Below are positions 14,254 to 23,464 of a stretch of 35,525 nucleotides of DNA, one piece after another. The notes under the pieces were generated by a model that was given only the letters and a program-made list of their open reading frames with translations, was not told where the DNA came from and ran no database searches. Made by a program: the position numbers and the translations under genes. Origin of the DNA: Candidatus Peregrinibacteria bacterium (GTDB lineage Bacteria; Patescibacteriota; Gracilibacteria; CAIRYL01; GCA-016699755); contig JANTGK010000013.1 in assembly GCA_024762935.1 (NCBI GenBank), positions 1 through 35,525 on the forward strand, in the 5' to 3' direction. Each line of letters begins with the position of its first letter. The first letter of the stretch is position 1.

Positions 14254-16128
14254 ATGTGTATGGGCTTAAAATTATTTTCTTCAATTCATGAGGGAGGAAA
14301 AGAGGGGAGCGAAACACGATTTTATGAGAAACAGATTGGAATGAATCATCTTTGGATTCTGACTCTCCTACCGATTTCAAATTCAAAAGTTGAAGAGATC
14401 ATGAAGCATCTCCAGATTCTCTTGAGTTCAAAATTACTCGACTCGACCACCACGGAAGATGTTGAAGAAAATTTTGAACGAGCATTGAAAGATTTAAATG
14501 ATACCCTTCCAGAAGTAATCGGTGAAGATGCAGAAACTATACTGCGAACAGGTGCTATGATTATTGGATATCTCCATGATGAAGAACTCCTTGTTTCCAG
14601 TTTTGGTCAAGGGGAAGTGTTCCTTCTTCGAAATAGATCACTCATGGAAATATCAGAAGGATTATCACCCACTGATACAAAAGCTGAATTTTTTCAAAAT
14701 ATAAGTAGTGGGGATGTGCAGGATGGTGATAAACTCATTTTTTCTACATACCGACTGAAGCGATACATAACAGAGAGACAAATCATTACAGCCCTTGAAG
14801 ATGGTGTTACAGAAGCCATGGAAGGAATTACATCTACTATAGATACGAGTGAAAACGGAAACATCTTACTCCTCAATGTAAAAATATCTGAGCCTCTCTC
14901 TTTTGAACAAAAAAATGAAAAGGCAAAAATTTCAAGAGATATCTTTCAAAATACTTGGAACCAAATATGTAACACCGGAAAGAATCTCTTTCAAAAAACA
15001 CAGAGGGTATTTCCTAAACTAAAAAAATCACATGCGCTCCTCATCGGTGCTGGAGCAATCGCTCTTCTTCTTCTATTCCTCTTTTTTAATCTCCTTTCTG
15101 GTCAAAATAATAAAAAGGAGAACATAGAATATACTGAATTCATTAATACTATTGAACAACAATTATCAACAGTAGAAACAAGATTTATTGAGGGAAAAAT
15201 TGATCAAGCAAACCTTATTCTTGATCGAATTGAAGATCAAGCAAGTGAGATGCTACAAAAGAGAGTTGATGTCGTGAAGGCTGACCAAATTCTTGCAATC
15301 GTGCGGAGCAAAAGAGAATACGTAAATCGAATTATGCGTATTACTAATCCTGAAGTTATGGCTGATCTCAGTGCCATTAATTCTGAAATAGAATCACGTG
15401 GGTTCTTTTTTCTAAAAAATGAGATTATCACTTTTGACAAGGATTCCCTCTATAGAACACTAATCTCTGGGACAAAGGCTGAAGGTCTTGGAAAAATAAC
15501 AGATAACGGAGAGCTCACCATGGGAGTATCCTTTCCTGCAAAAGATGAAGGTGTCTTTATGACAAAAGGAGGAAATGTTTTAGAATGGGAAAATGGTCAA
15601 ACTATTACAGCTGATACAGCAGATGCCACATGGAAGCCAGCGAGAGAAATAAAAACGTTCTCTAAATTTCTCTATTTTCTCGACAATCAATCAGGACAGA
15701 TTTGGAAGTATGAACGACGAGAAAGTGGATTTACTCTTGCAGAGGGGTGGGCAACAACAGGAAAGGAAGTCTTAAAAGATGCTGTTTCATTTGCCATTGA
15801 CGGAAGTATATTCGCCCTCACCAAATCAGAAGGAATCGTAAAATTCCATCTCAATGAAAAAGTAGACTATGAACTCAAAGATGTACCCAACGGAACACTG
15901 AAAGGAGATAAGATATACACTGATGCTGATCTCGGTTCACTTTTTGTTCTTGATAAAGAAGATCACAAAGTGCTCATTTTTTCAAAATTTGAAAACGAAG
16001 CCGTCTACAAAAAACAAATCATCCTTGAAGGAACAGAAGGACTCGTTGATCTTTTTGCGACAGAAAATAAGCTCTATGTTCTCGGAAAACAGAGGATATA
16101 TGAAATTGCTCTTAACGGCGACGAATAA
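14254..16128 (+). CDS. PP2C-like pseudophosphatase with TM helix and propeller-like C-terminus
   Basis: A 624-residue single-pass membrane protein. Residues about 4-210 follow the PP2C phosphatase pattern: LWILTLLPIS, a helix with TEDVEENFERALKDLNDTLP, GAMIIGYLHDEELLVSSFGQGEVFLLR, and DGDKLIFSTYRLKRYI (where PP2C has GD-x-L-L-L-x-S-D-G-L). The metal-binding aspartates are not preserved: the usual GDSR turn reads GQGE, and no N-terminal DG motif is seen, so it is probably catalytically dead. One TM helix (about 261-283) follows. The outer part has a helical stalk (about 290-370) and then beta-rich repeats (GGNVLEWENG, KFLYFLDNQSGQIWKYER, GSLFVLDKEDHKVLIF, NKLYVLGKQRIYEI), like a beta-propeller. 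Start is ATG 14254 or ATG 14260; the second gives MGLKLFSS. Confidence 0.75.
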   Translation: MCMGLKLFSSIHEGGKEGSETRFYEKQIGMNHLWILTLLPISNSKVEEIMKHLQILLSSKLLDSTTTEDVEENFERALKDLNDTLPEVIGEDAETILRTGAMIIGYLHDEELLVSSFGQGEVFLLRNRSLMEISEGLSPTDTKAEFFQNISSGDVQDGDKLIFSTYRLKRYITERQIITALEDGVTEAMEGITSTIDTSENGNILLLNVKISEPLSFEQKNEKAKISRDIFQNTWNQICNTGKNLFQKTQRVFPKLKKSHALLIGAGAIALLLLFLFFNLLSGQNNKKENIEYTEFINTIEQQLSTVETRFIEGKIDQANLILDRIEDQASEMLQKRVDVVKADQILAIVRSKREYVNRIMRITNPEVMADLSAINSEIESRGFFFLKNEIITFDKDSLYRTLISGTKAEGLGKITDNGELTMGVSFPAKDEGVFMTKGGNVLEWENGQTITADTADATWKPAREIKTFSKFLYFLDNQSGQIWKYERRESGFTLAEGWATTGKEVLKDAVSFAIDGSIFALTKSEGIVKFHLNEKVDYELKDVPNGTLKGDKIYTDADLGSLFVLDKEDHKVLIFSKFENEAVYKKQIILEGTEGLVDLFATENKLYVLGKQRIYEIALNGDE

Positions 16129-16430
16129 ATAGTGACATTCACATTATGGTGTATGAGCAAGATTTACGCTTCCGGTATATATCCAGATTTCTTAAGAGTT
16201 CTTATTAAAAACAGGGGAGCACAAGAAGTCTTTGGAAGCCTATTTATTATTTCTGAGACACCTGCCTGTAAATCATAATTTATATTTTCAATCTCTATTG
16301 CAGAAGAATCATTATAGTACACACTTATGAATCATTCTCCTGATCTTCTGTTTACATATCTATCTGTCATGCCACTCTCTTAGCTCTTGTAGAGTATATT
16401 CTCAGAGGAAATGTTTTATGAATTTTTTAT
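16129..16430. other. Intergenic region with no recognised feature
   Basis: A 302-nt gap between the convergent ends of the pseudophosphatase (+) and antiporter (-) genes. I see no convincing ORF (the longest start-to-stop I tried, from 16146, is about 20 codons), no tRNA-like cloverleaf and no clear hairpin plus T-run. Base composition matches the neighbouring gaps. Confidence 0.6.
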
Positions 16431-18578
16431 TTACTGCATATCATCAGCCAATGCATTTACTCTAATTTTTTCCATCCTCTTCTTAATCGATTCCTGAAGA
16501 AGGACATATACTTTTTGAGTAATAATGTCTCGTTCAAAAAAGTTTTCTATAAGTGTCCGCTCCATCTCAAGACAATTGCGTTTTGTAAAGTAGAGCTTCC
16601 TATCCTTTAAAAACTCTGAATGTTTTTTTTCGAGCGCATGTTGTCTATTGGTAGCATTTTTATGCCAAAGCGTATATTGCTCATAAACCTTGTCTAAAAT
16701 TCCCTCTTCATGAAAGAGTTGATTCTCTTTTAACTCTTCAAGATGTTCTAAAACACTCCAGGCAGAAATCCTTCGAGACCGATACCGTTCATGTTTCTCA
16801 ATAATACTATTCTTCTTCCACCGCATGATAATTTTCTGAAAAATAGAATATCGAGCAAGGGGACCTAAATATTTTCGAAAGAGTTTTTCAGATCTTTTTA
16901 AACGTTCCTCAAAGGGAACAGGGGATCTTCGTTTTGACTGTTTCTCAGAAAACATCAATCGTTCCTTTTGACGTTCTGTGCTGGCAGTAAGCTCAGCAAG
17001 TGTATGCTCTGAAATTTCTTCTGCAGCATAGAGTTGGTGAAATACTTTTCTTTCCACTCCAAGACAATGTTTTTTGAGAATTAAAAGAATTTCATGCTCT
17101 GAAAAAACAACTTTCTTGCGAAAAAGAGAATGAATCTTCTTATTCGCTTTTGACTCCGATTTTTTATAGCTCATTGAGATACGCTGAAAAACATCATCAG
17201 TGATGTACCGCTTCCGATGTATTTTTTTTAAATGCTCCTGCATAGAATGTGCCACAAGAACATGACTTTCTTCTGCTTCTAATACATCAACAGGAGTAAA
17301 ACTCATAAGCCCCAAACGAACAAGGAGCCACCTAATAGTCGTCGCATTAAAGAGAAAGAGAAAAATAATAACAGCAACAGTCATCGATTGAAACATCTCG
17401 AGATACTGATAATTATCAGGTATCAGTAAAAGCATTACAACCGCTAACGCACCTCGCAGACCACCATGTGAAATAACTATTTGCCAACGAAACGGTACTC
17501 TTTGATCTTTTTTGAGAAATGGATTTAATCCAGAAAGAACAGGGATAACCGAAACAAATCGAGCAAAAATAACAACAAAAACGGCTATCAAGGAAGGAAA
17601 GAAAAAATCCAAAGATGCAGAATGGGCAATAGAAATTCCAATAAGAATAAAGACAAGAGAATTTACTACAAATGCCATATGATCCCAAAAGTGCTGCATC
17701 GTCTCAAGAACAGCCGGAGAAATCTTATTTCGTCCATAATTCCCCAATATGACACCTGCCATAACAGTAGAAATAATCCCTGAAACATGAATATGTTCCG
17801 CAAATAAAAAAGTAGCATGCGCAAGAATCACCGCAAGAGTCATCTCTACATTCCTATTCTCTCGTACTAAATGAATCCATTTGGAAAATGTATATCCCAA
17901 TAGACCACCAAAAAGGATGCCTCCAAAAACCTTATAGAGGATATCTCCAATCCCACCAGTATAAAAAGAAACATCTTTAAAACTTGAATCCGTAGCAAGA
18001 GAAAGCATAAGACCAAAGACAACAAGTGCCGTTCCATCATTAAAAAGACTCTCTCCTTCAACTATAGTTCGAAGACGACGAGGAGCACCAACTTCCTTAA
18101 ATATCCCAAGAACCGCAACGGGATCTGTTGCAGAAATAAGAACACCAAAAAGAAGAGCAGCAGTGAGTGGAATTCCAATAAGAAAATGAATACAAACACC
18201 AATAACCGTCATTGAAATAAGAAGGGTGATGACCGAAAGGGCAGTAATAGCACTAATGCTTTGCTTGAGTTGTGCGACCCTAAGATTAAAGGAAGACTCA
18301 AAAACAAGAACTGGCAAAAAGATATAAAAAACCACCTCAGGAGAAAGGGCAAACCCCCCAATTCTTTCAATAAATGTTTGTGAAAAGGAGTATACATCTG
18401 AATGTATAAAGAATTTATGTTCTAAGAACCCTGACCACATAGCCAGAAGAACACCAAAAAGAACAAGGAGGAGTGAAAATGGAATACGAGTCAACTTGCT
18501 TACCAACTGAAGAACTGCTCCCGAGAGGAGAAAAACTAAAAGAGCAAGTATGACGAAAAAAAATTCACTTTCCTGCAT
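16431..18578 (-). CDS. CPA1-family Na+/H+ antiporter (NhaP-like) with long cytoplasmic tail
   Basis: A 715-residue cation/proton antiporter. Residues about 5-430 form about 12 hydrophobic segments typical of CPA1 exchangers, with ISATDPVAVLGIFKEVGAPRRLRTIVEGESLFNDGTALVVFG (about 148-189) holding the transport-site Asn180-Asp181 pair. ND at this position is typical of electroneutral exchangers. Other blocks are HVSGIISTVMAGVILGNYGR and WQIVISHGGLRGALAVVMLL. The C-terminal 280 residues are soluble, strongly basic and helical (KKIHRKRYITDDVFQRISMS, EHTLAELTASTERQKERLMF, KWEEL-type helices) with no CNMP or TrkA domain that I can see; this tail is probably regulatory. ATG 18578 lies inside a short overlapping ORF with a good ribosome-binding site (18565-18600). 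Confidence 0.9.
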   Translation of the reverse strand: MQESEFFFVILALLVFLLSGAVLQLVSKLTRIPFSLLLVLFGVLLAMWSGFLEHKFFIHSDVYSFSQTFIERIGGFALSPEVVFYIFLPVLVFESSFNLRVAQLKQSISAITALSVITLLISMTVIGVCIHFLIGIPLTAALLFGVLISATDPVAVLGIFKEVGAPRRLRTIVEGESLFNDGTALVVFGLMLSLATDSSFKDVSFYTGGIGDILYKVFGGILFGGLLGYTFSKWIHLVRENRNVEMTLAVILAHATFLFAEHIHVSGIISTVMAGVILGNYGRNKISPAVLETMQHFWDHMAFVVNSLVFILIGISIAHSASLDFFFPSLIAVFVVIFARFVSVIPVLSGLNPFLKKDQRVPFRWQIVISHGGLRGALAVVMLLLIPDNYQYLEMFQSMTVAVIIFLFLFNATTIRWLLVRLGLMSFTPVDVLEAEESHVLVAHSMQEHLKKIHRKRYITDDVFQRISMSYKKSESKANKKIHSLFRKKVVFSEHEILLILKKHCLGVERKVFHQLYAAEEISEHTLAELTASTERQKERLMFSEKQSKRRSPVPFEERLKRSEKLFRKYLGPLARYSIFQKIIMRWKKNSIIEKHERYRSRRISAWSVLEHLEELKENQLFHEEGILDKVYEQYTLWHKNATNRQHALEKKHSEFLKDRKLYFTKRNCLEMERTLIENFFERDIITQKVYVLLQESIKKRMEKIRVNALADDMQ

Positions 18579-18600
18579 TTTTCAAAAAATCGGTAAACAT
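18565..18600 (-). CDS. Possible 11-codon leader peptide overlapping the antiporter start
   Basis: On the minus strand, AAAGGAGGAGA stands directly before an ATG at 18600 that opens an 11-codon ORF (MFTDFLKNAGK) ending TGA at 18567-18565. It overlaps the antiporter ATG (18578) in another frame. This is the only strong Shine-Dalgarno-like match I saw near a start, though the spacing is short. It could couple or attenuate antiporter translation. The evidence is one short ORF, so the call is speculative. Confidence 0.25.
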   Translation of the reverse strand: MFTDFLKNAGK

Positions 18601-18668
18601 TCTCCTCCTTTCTCTTTGTTTTGAAAAGTCTTTTCTAGTCCCGAGGAATTTCACGAGAGAGAATCCAA

Positions 18669-18697
18669 ATGACAACAACACTGAATTTTGGTATCCT
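18669..18697 (+). promoter_or_regulatory. Candidate trpS promoter
   Basis: ATGACA (18669-18674, 5/6 to -35), a 17-nt spacer and TATCCT (18692-18697, 4/6 to -10). Transcription would start near 18704, giving a leader of about 15 nt before ATG 18719. No T-box-like leader fits in that space. Confidence 0.4.
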
Positions 18698-18718
18698 AGT
18701 GGTGATTTTTCAATATAA

Positions 18719-19684
18719 ATGAGAGCACTAACAGGTATTCAACCAAGTGGATCTGCCCATCTCGGAAATCTCTTTGGAGCAATGCTTCCTGCCATACATT
18801 TGGCAGAAAAATATGAAAATTCTATTATTTTTTTGGCTGATCTCCACGCTCTCACCACGGTGCATGATGCAGAAAAACTCCATACATTAACGATAAACCT
18901 AGCAACAGATCTCCTTGCCCTTGGGCTCAATCCAGAAAAGACAATACTCTTTAAACAATCAGATGTACCAGCACACTCAGAACTGAGTTGGATTCTCAGT
19001 ACCATTGCTCCTATGGGACTCCTCCAAAGAGCCCATAGCTATAAAGATAAAACAGCAAAAGGAATAGATGCCTCAGTCGGGCTCTTTACCTATCCTATAC
19101 TCATGGCCGCTGATATTCTCTTGTATGATGCAGAGATTGTTCCCGTCGGAAAAGATCAAAAACAACATCTTGAAATAGCCCGAGATTTAGCTGAAAAATT
19201 TAATCATCTCTTTGGAGAGACCTTAACGCTTCCGACCCCACAGATTCAGGAAGAGACAGCAGTTATTCCAGGAATAGACGGAAAAAAAATGAGTAAAAGT
19301 TACGGAAATACTATTGAAATTTTCGCTGATAAAAAAACACTGAAAAGACAGATCATGCAGATTGTAACTGACTCTGCTGCTGTAGATGATCCAAAAGTTC
19401 CCGAAGGAAACAGTATTTACGAAATATATAAACTCTTTTCCACAAAACAGGAACAGGATGATTTCGCACAAAAATTTCGGAATGGGGGAATGGGATATGG
19501 AGACGCAAAAAAAATTCTTTTTGAGAAGGCAGAAGCATTTCTTGCCCCCCTTCGAGAGAAACGAGAACAGCTCCTACGAGAGACCCAAAACATTGAGAGC
19601 GTCTTACAAAATGGAGCACAAAGAGCAAATAAAATCGCCAATAAGAAGTTGGAACAAGTAAAAAAACAAATAGGGGTCAGATAA
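18719..19684 (+). CDS. trpS: Tryptophanyl-tRNA synthetase
   Basis: A 321-residue class I aminoacyl-tRNA synthetase of normal bacterial length, which charges tRNA(Trp). The N-terminal GIQPSGSAHLGNLFGAM holds the HIGH-equivalent HLGN (14-17), and KMSKSYGNTIEIF holds KMSKS (190-194). Also visible are TYPILMAADILLYDAEIVPVGKDQKQHLEIARD, typical of TrpS substrate-pocket helices, and a C-terminal helical anticodon domain ending AQRANKIANKKLEQVKKQIG. It stands alone on +, divergent from the antiporter gene. Confidence 0.97.
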   Translation: MRALTGIQPSGSAHLGNLFGAMLPAIHLAEKYENSIIFLADLHALTTVHDAEKLHTLTINLATDLLALGLNPEKTILFKQSDVPAHSELSWILSTIAPMGLLQRAHSYKDKTAKGIDASVGLFTYPILMAADILLYDAEIVPVGKDQKQHLEIARDLAEKFNHLFGETLTLPTPQIQEETAVIPGIDGKKMSKSYGNTIEIFADKKTLKRQIMQIVTDSAAVDDPKVPEGNSIYEIYKLFSTKQEQDDFAQKFRNGGMGYGDAKKILFEKAEAFLAPLREKREQLLRETQNIESVLQNGAQRANKIANKKLEQVKKQIGVR

Positions 19685-19700
19685 CAACCGTAAAAAATAG

Positions 19701-19728
19701 TTGACAAATTATATATATATTTTATTAT
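19701..19728 (+). promoter_or_regulatory. Promoter of the small gene at 19749
   Basis: A perfect TTGACA (19701-19706), a 16-nt spacer and TATTAT (19723-19728, 5/6). The start site would be near 19735, leaving a leader of about 14 nt. This is one of the best consensus promoters in the window, so the small gene may be well expressed. Confidence 0.6.
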
Positions 19729-19748
19729 GAATATAATTTTTTTCTCGT

Positions 19749-20042
19749 ATGCACGAAAAACTTTCATCTTATTATTTAGACACAGAGGATCCTACTCCAG
19801 CAAGAGTAAATTCTGTGAGAAGCGTTTCTTCTCATGAACGCATTAGATGCGCTGCATTTATGAACACACTCATGCCAAAGCTATACGCATGGGGTTTTAA
19901 TGACTCACCGAATGAACAACCAAAAAATACAGATCATACCAGCGTAGGATTTGGAAATTTTTCTCCGCCCAACAAAGACAGATATCCCGAAGATACAAAA
20001 ACAAAAAAGGGGAAGGGGAAGGGGAAGGAGAATAAAAAATAG
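19749..20042 (+). CDS. Small unknown protein with Lys/Gly tail
   Basis: A 97-residue protein that I do not recognise. It has no signal peptide or membrane segment. The first 50 residues have a mixed, folded-looking composition (ERIRCAAFMNTLMPKLYAWGF). The second half is polar and Pro/Asn-rich (FGNFSPPNKDRYPEDTKTKK) and ends in an alternating Gly-Lys run, GKGKGKENKK, encoded by a GGGGAA repeat (20009-20028). A good promoter 20 nt upstream supports it as a real gene, against its short length and lack of homologues known to me. It is convergent with the PBP gene, 23 nt away. Confidence 0.6.
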   Translation: MHEKLSSYYLDTEDPTPARVNSVRSVSSHERIRCAAFMNTLMPKLYAWGFNDSPNEQPKNTDHTSVGFGNFSPPNKDRYPEDTKTKKGKGKGKENKK

Positions 20043-20065
20043 AAAAGACTATTATCTATACTGTC

Positions 20066-23000
20066 CTAATCCTGAAATTCAACGGATACCTTTGAAGATG
20101 TTCTTCGAGAATCACCAGCAAGAATAGCTTTCACATAAAATTTCCATTGACCACATACTTGGGGAGAAAAGTTTGTTTCGAAAAAGCCTGTTGTGGAAAG
20201 CTTGAAAAATTCAGAAATTTTCATTTTTCCCCGAGAGGGATTTTCTGCCCAAATCTCCAAACTCTCAAAGTCACCCCTCATATCCTCATTAATACTGGCA
20301 ACAATAACTTCCGATGTGGAACAAGGAAAAGAAGCACCTTCCTCAGGAGACGAAATACCAAAAGTTTTTGAAAGAGCACGCTTCTGGACTTCAAAAGGAA
20401 CACTTTTTGTAGCGGTATTACCTGCGCGATCATAAGCAACGACCCGCAATGAATGTTCTTGAGATACATTCGGGCTCTCCCACTTTTGCTGATAAGGCGT
20501 AAATAAATCTGCCCCAACCTTCTTTCCGTCAATATAAAATTCTACTTTTTGTATAGCGCCAATTTTATCGGAAGCCTCTGCAGAAAACATGATTGTTGAT
20601 CCACCAGGGATACTTTCATGTTTTTTTGGTCGAAGGATGGAAACTTCAGGTTTATCAGTATCCTTACCAATGTTAACCTCAATACTCTTTTCTATCGTAT
20701 ACAAGAGGGAATCAACAACTTGAACAGTAATGGTATTAGTATCTGTTGCACTCCGAGGTATCGGAATGACAAAGGAGGTATCCATTGTATTAAAAGATTT
20801 AATAATACGCCCATTCCACTGGAAGACAATTTTCTCTAGACCATTTTTTGCAGTTACATCAAGAACAATAGTACTCTTTGGTGCAGCAACAGTTCCCCCA
20901 GGAGCAGGACTGACAAAAGATACAGTAGGTGACATTTTTTTAGTTTTTTTAGTATGAACATCATCTCTCTCAGTCGGCACTTCTGAAAGAATATCATTTC
21001 CAATATCAAATTTTTGTAAAAATTCTTCCTTATGCTCTTGTATCCATTCTTGAACGGGATCCTCCCATTTTGGCCAATCAGGATAAAAAGCATGCATATT
21101 TAGAACTGCTTTTTCCTCTCGAGCCGCTTTTGGAGTCATCTCTGTTGGCAGCTTTCCAGAAACAGTATCAATTTCGACAAAGGATAAAGAAGAATCATTT
21201 GTATTAGGAATATTAAGGTTCGCAAAAATTTCACTCGTAATAAGATTTTGTTTTGTTCCCGGAATCGGCAAAAGTCCAGAAAGCTTAGAGACCTGAAGAC
21301 GTGAAACTGTTGAGGGAACGTCAAAATTTTCTACCGGCTCATCCTCAAGAGCATCACTCATAAATTGATGCCATATTGGTGCTGCGATTTCAAATCCGCT
21401 TGCTCTCCGTCCGAGAACTTCTCCTGTAGTATTTCCTGTCCACACAGCAGTCATAAGCTGTGGAGTGCCACCAATTGTCCAGCAATCAGCAGGCCAGGGT
21501 ACATCATTTTTCTTCTTATCTGCAGTTCCAGTCTTAGCAATATTTTCTCTTCCAGAAAGCTGAAGCCTACTATTCCATCCTGGCCCTCGAGCAGCAGTAT
21601 CAGAAAGCATATCTGCAATAAGGTATGCTACGCCCGAATCAAGAACTTCCTCTGGTGGCTGATTTTCTTGCTCAGCAGAATAGAGAAGATTTCCGTATCG
21701 ATCTTCCACACGAAGAATTGTAATAGGTTCTATTTTTTTACCTCCATTTGCAAAAGTAGAGAAGGCGAGTGCCATATCAAGTGGACGAGCCTCTGCCCCG
21801 CCAAGTGCAATAGCTGCTCCATAAAAATCTGAATCAAAATCAAAGTGAACACCCATTCTCGTTGCCAAATCATAGACATTTTGCACTCCTGCAATAATAG
21901 TGGCTTTTACTGCTGGAATATTCAACGAATGACCAAGAGCTATTCGAAGAGAGACAGGACCCTGGAATTTCCCATTATAATTTTGTGGAACCCATCCATC
22001 ACCGAAATCCGTTTTTACATCAAAAAGAACAGAGGCTGGAGATAGCTTTCCCGTTAAAAAAGCAGCAGCAAATGCAATGGGTTTAAAACTGCTTCCCGGA
22101 AGTCTTTTTTTAAGAATAACATTCACCTTTCCATCAATCTCTTCGTTCCAGTAATCTACTGATCCCACAAGAGCACGAACATATCCTGACTGAGGGTCCA
22201 CTGATACAAGGGCAGCATTTTTTGCTTGAAATTCCTCAGTATTTCTCTGAATATTTTTGGAAATAGCCTCTTCAGCTTTCTTCTGAAGAGAAAGGTCAAG
22301 GGTGGTATACACCTTTAAACCACCTCTCTCAACCAATTCAGAATCAAACTGTTCTTCCAATTGATTTCGGACCCACATCACAAAATGAGGTGCGATAATA
22401 GTTTGACGAAATTCATCAAATCTCATTTGACGCAACTCCTTTTTCGAAGCTTTAAATTTTTCATCGGAAAGGAACCCAAGGTCATTCATTCGCCATAAAA
22501 CCCAATCTGATCGACCAGGAAAATAATCAGTAGCACCATCTGCCAGTTCTATCTCTTTGCCAATAAGTCCCTGTCTCCACGTATTATCTCCATAACTATC
22601 CACTTGATCAAAAGAAGTAAAGCCATTTTTTTGAACAACTTCTTTCGAGAGAAGAATTCGTGAGTAGACATTCTCTCCAAAAGGAGAATATTTTGTTGGA
22701 GCTTTAGGTATTGCAGCAAGAACCGCTGCCTGTGCAGGAGAAAGGTTTCGGACAGAAGTCTTAAAAAAAGCCTGACTTGCTGTTTCAACTCCACTAAGAT
22801 TGGATCCAAAAGAGATACCATTTAAATAGATTTCAAGAATTTTTGATTTCGGGTATTTTTTTTCAATCTTATACGAAAGAACAAGCTCTCGAAGTTTTCG
22901 AGTAAGGGTGCGTTCTGATGATAAGAAAAAATTTTTTACTAACTGTTGGGTGAGAGTACTTCCTCCACGAGGTGGACAGAGTCCTCCCATGTTTCCCAGA

Positions 23001-23434
23001 ATCTCATGACAAAAGGCCATTGTTATTCCACCAATATCAAAACCAGTATGAGCAAAGAATTGATCATCCTCAGCAGCCATTATTGCTGAAACTATGTTAT
23101 GACTCATCTCCTCAATAGGCACTATTTTTCTATTCTGGTCCCCATGAACAGAATAGAGCTGCGTCTTACCCGTACTATCAAAGATAACAGTGGATTCCGA
23201 AAAAATAAGTTTCTCTTCATCTATAGGGGGAAGATCTTTGAGAATCACTAAAAGAAGAATCGAAAAAAGAAGAATGCCAAAAGAAATACAAAATAAGACC
23301 CCCAAAAAGAAGATTCTCTTCCAAGAAATATCTTTTCTCGGAGACCATGACTGTTCCTTTATACGTGCAAATGACCATTTTCGAAGGGACTCCTCTGGAT
23401 TTCGCCGAACTGATTTTTTTTTAAAGGGCTTCAT
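20066..23434 (-). CDS. Class A penicillin-binding protein with C-terminal Ig-like domains
   Basis: A 1122-residue bifunctional peptidoglycan synthase (PBP1A-like). It has a basic cytoplasmic head, a TM helix (about 41-65) and a GT51 glycosyltransferase domain with catalytic Glu122 in AAEDDQFFAHTGFD, GGSTLTQQLVKNFF, RKLRELVLSYKIE and KILEIYLNGISFG. The transpeptidase domain has PGSSFK (active Ser448, Lys451), SLN (503-505) and KTGT (634-637). Beyond about 800, three Ig-like beta domains follow: VSFVSPAPGGTV onward, VSILRPKKHESIPGGSTIMF onward with KVEFYIDGKKVGAD, and a final one starting FGISSPEEGASFP with a likely Cys pair. Extra Ig-like domains make it about 300 residues longer than usual and may bind wall or surface polymer. 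It lies 30 nt after the LRV lipoprotein gene, same strand. Confidence 0.93.
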   Translation of the reverse strand: MKPFKKKSVRRNPEESLRKWSFARIKEQSWSPRKDISWKRIFFLGVLFCISFGILLFSILLLVILKDLPPIDEEKLIFSESTVIFDSTGKTQLYSVHGDQNRKIVPIEEMSHNIVSAIMAAEDDQFFAHTGFDIGGITMAFCHEILGNMGGLCPPRGGSTLTQQLVKNFFLSSERTLTRKLRELVLSYKIEKKYPKSKILEIYLNGISFGSNLSGVETASQAFFKTSVRNLSPAQAAVLAAIPKAPTKYSPFGENVYSRILLSKEVVQKNGFTSFDQVDSYGDNTWRQGLIGKEIELADGATDYFPGRSDWVLWRMNDLGFLSDEKFKASKKELRQMRFDEFRQTIIAPHFVMWVRNQLEEQFDSELVERGGLKVYTTLDLSLQKKAEEAISKNIQRNTEEFQAKNAALVSVDPQSGYVRALVGSVDYWNEEIDGKVNVILKKRLPGSSFKPIAFAAAFLTGKLSPASVLFDVKTDFGDGWVPQNYNGKFQGPVSLRIALGHSLNIPAVKATIIAGVQNVYDLATRMGVHFDFDSDFYGAAIALGGAEARPLDMALAFSTFANGGKKIEPITILRVEDRYGNLLYSAEQENQPPEEVLDSGVAYLIADMLSDTAARGPGWNSRLQLSGRENIAKTGTADKKKNDVPWPADCWTIGGTPQLMTAVWTGNTTGEVLGRRASGFEIAAPIWHQFMSDALEDEPVENFDVPSTVSRLQVSKLSGLLPIPGTKQNLITSEIFANLNIPNTNDSSLSFVEIDTVSGKLPTEMTPKAAREEKAVLNMHAFYPDWPKWEDPVQEWIQEHKEEFLQKFDIGNDILSEVPTERDDVHTKKTKKMSPTVSFVSPAPGGTVAAPKSTIVLDVTAKNGLEKIVFQWNGRIIKSFNTMDTSFVIPIPRSATDTNTITVQVVDSLLYTIEKSIEVNIGKDTDKPEVSILRPKKHESIPGGSTIMFSAEASDKIGAIQKVEFYIDGKKVGADLFTPYQQKWESPNVSQEHSLRVVAYDRAGNTATKSVPFEVQKRALSKTFGISSPEEGASFPCSTSEVIVASINEDMRGDFESLEIWAENPSRGKMKISEFFKLSTTGFFETNFSPQVCGQWKFYVKAILAGDSRRTSSKVSVEFQD

Positions 23435-23464
23435 TCCTAAGCAACGAAAGAAGAATGCAATAAT

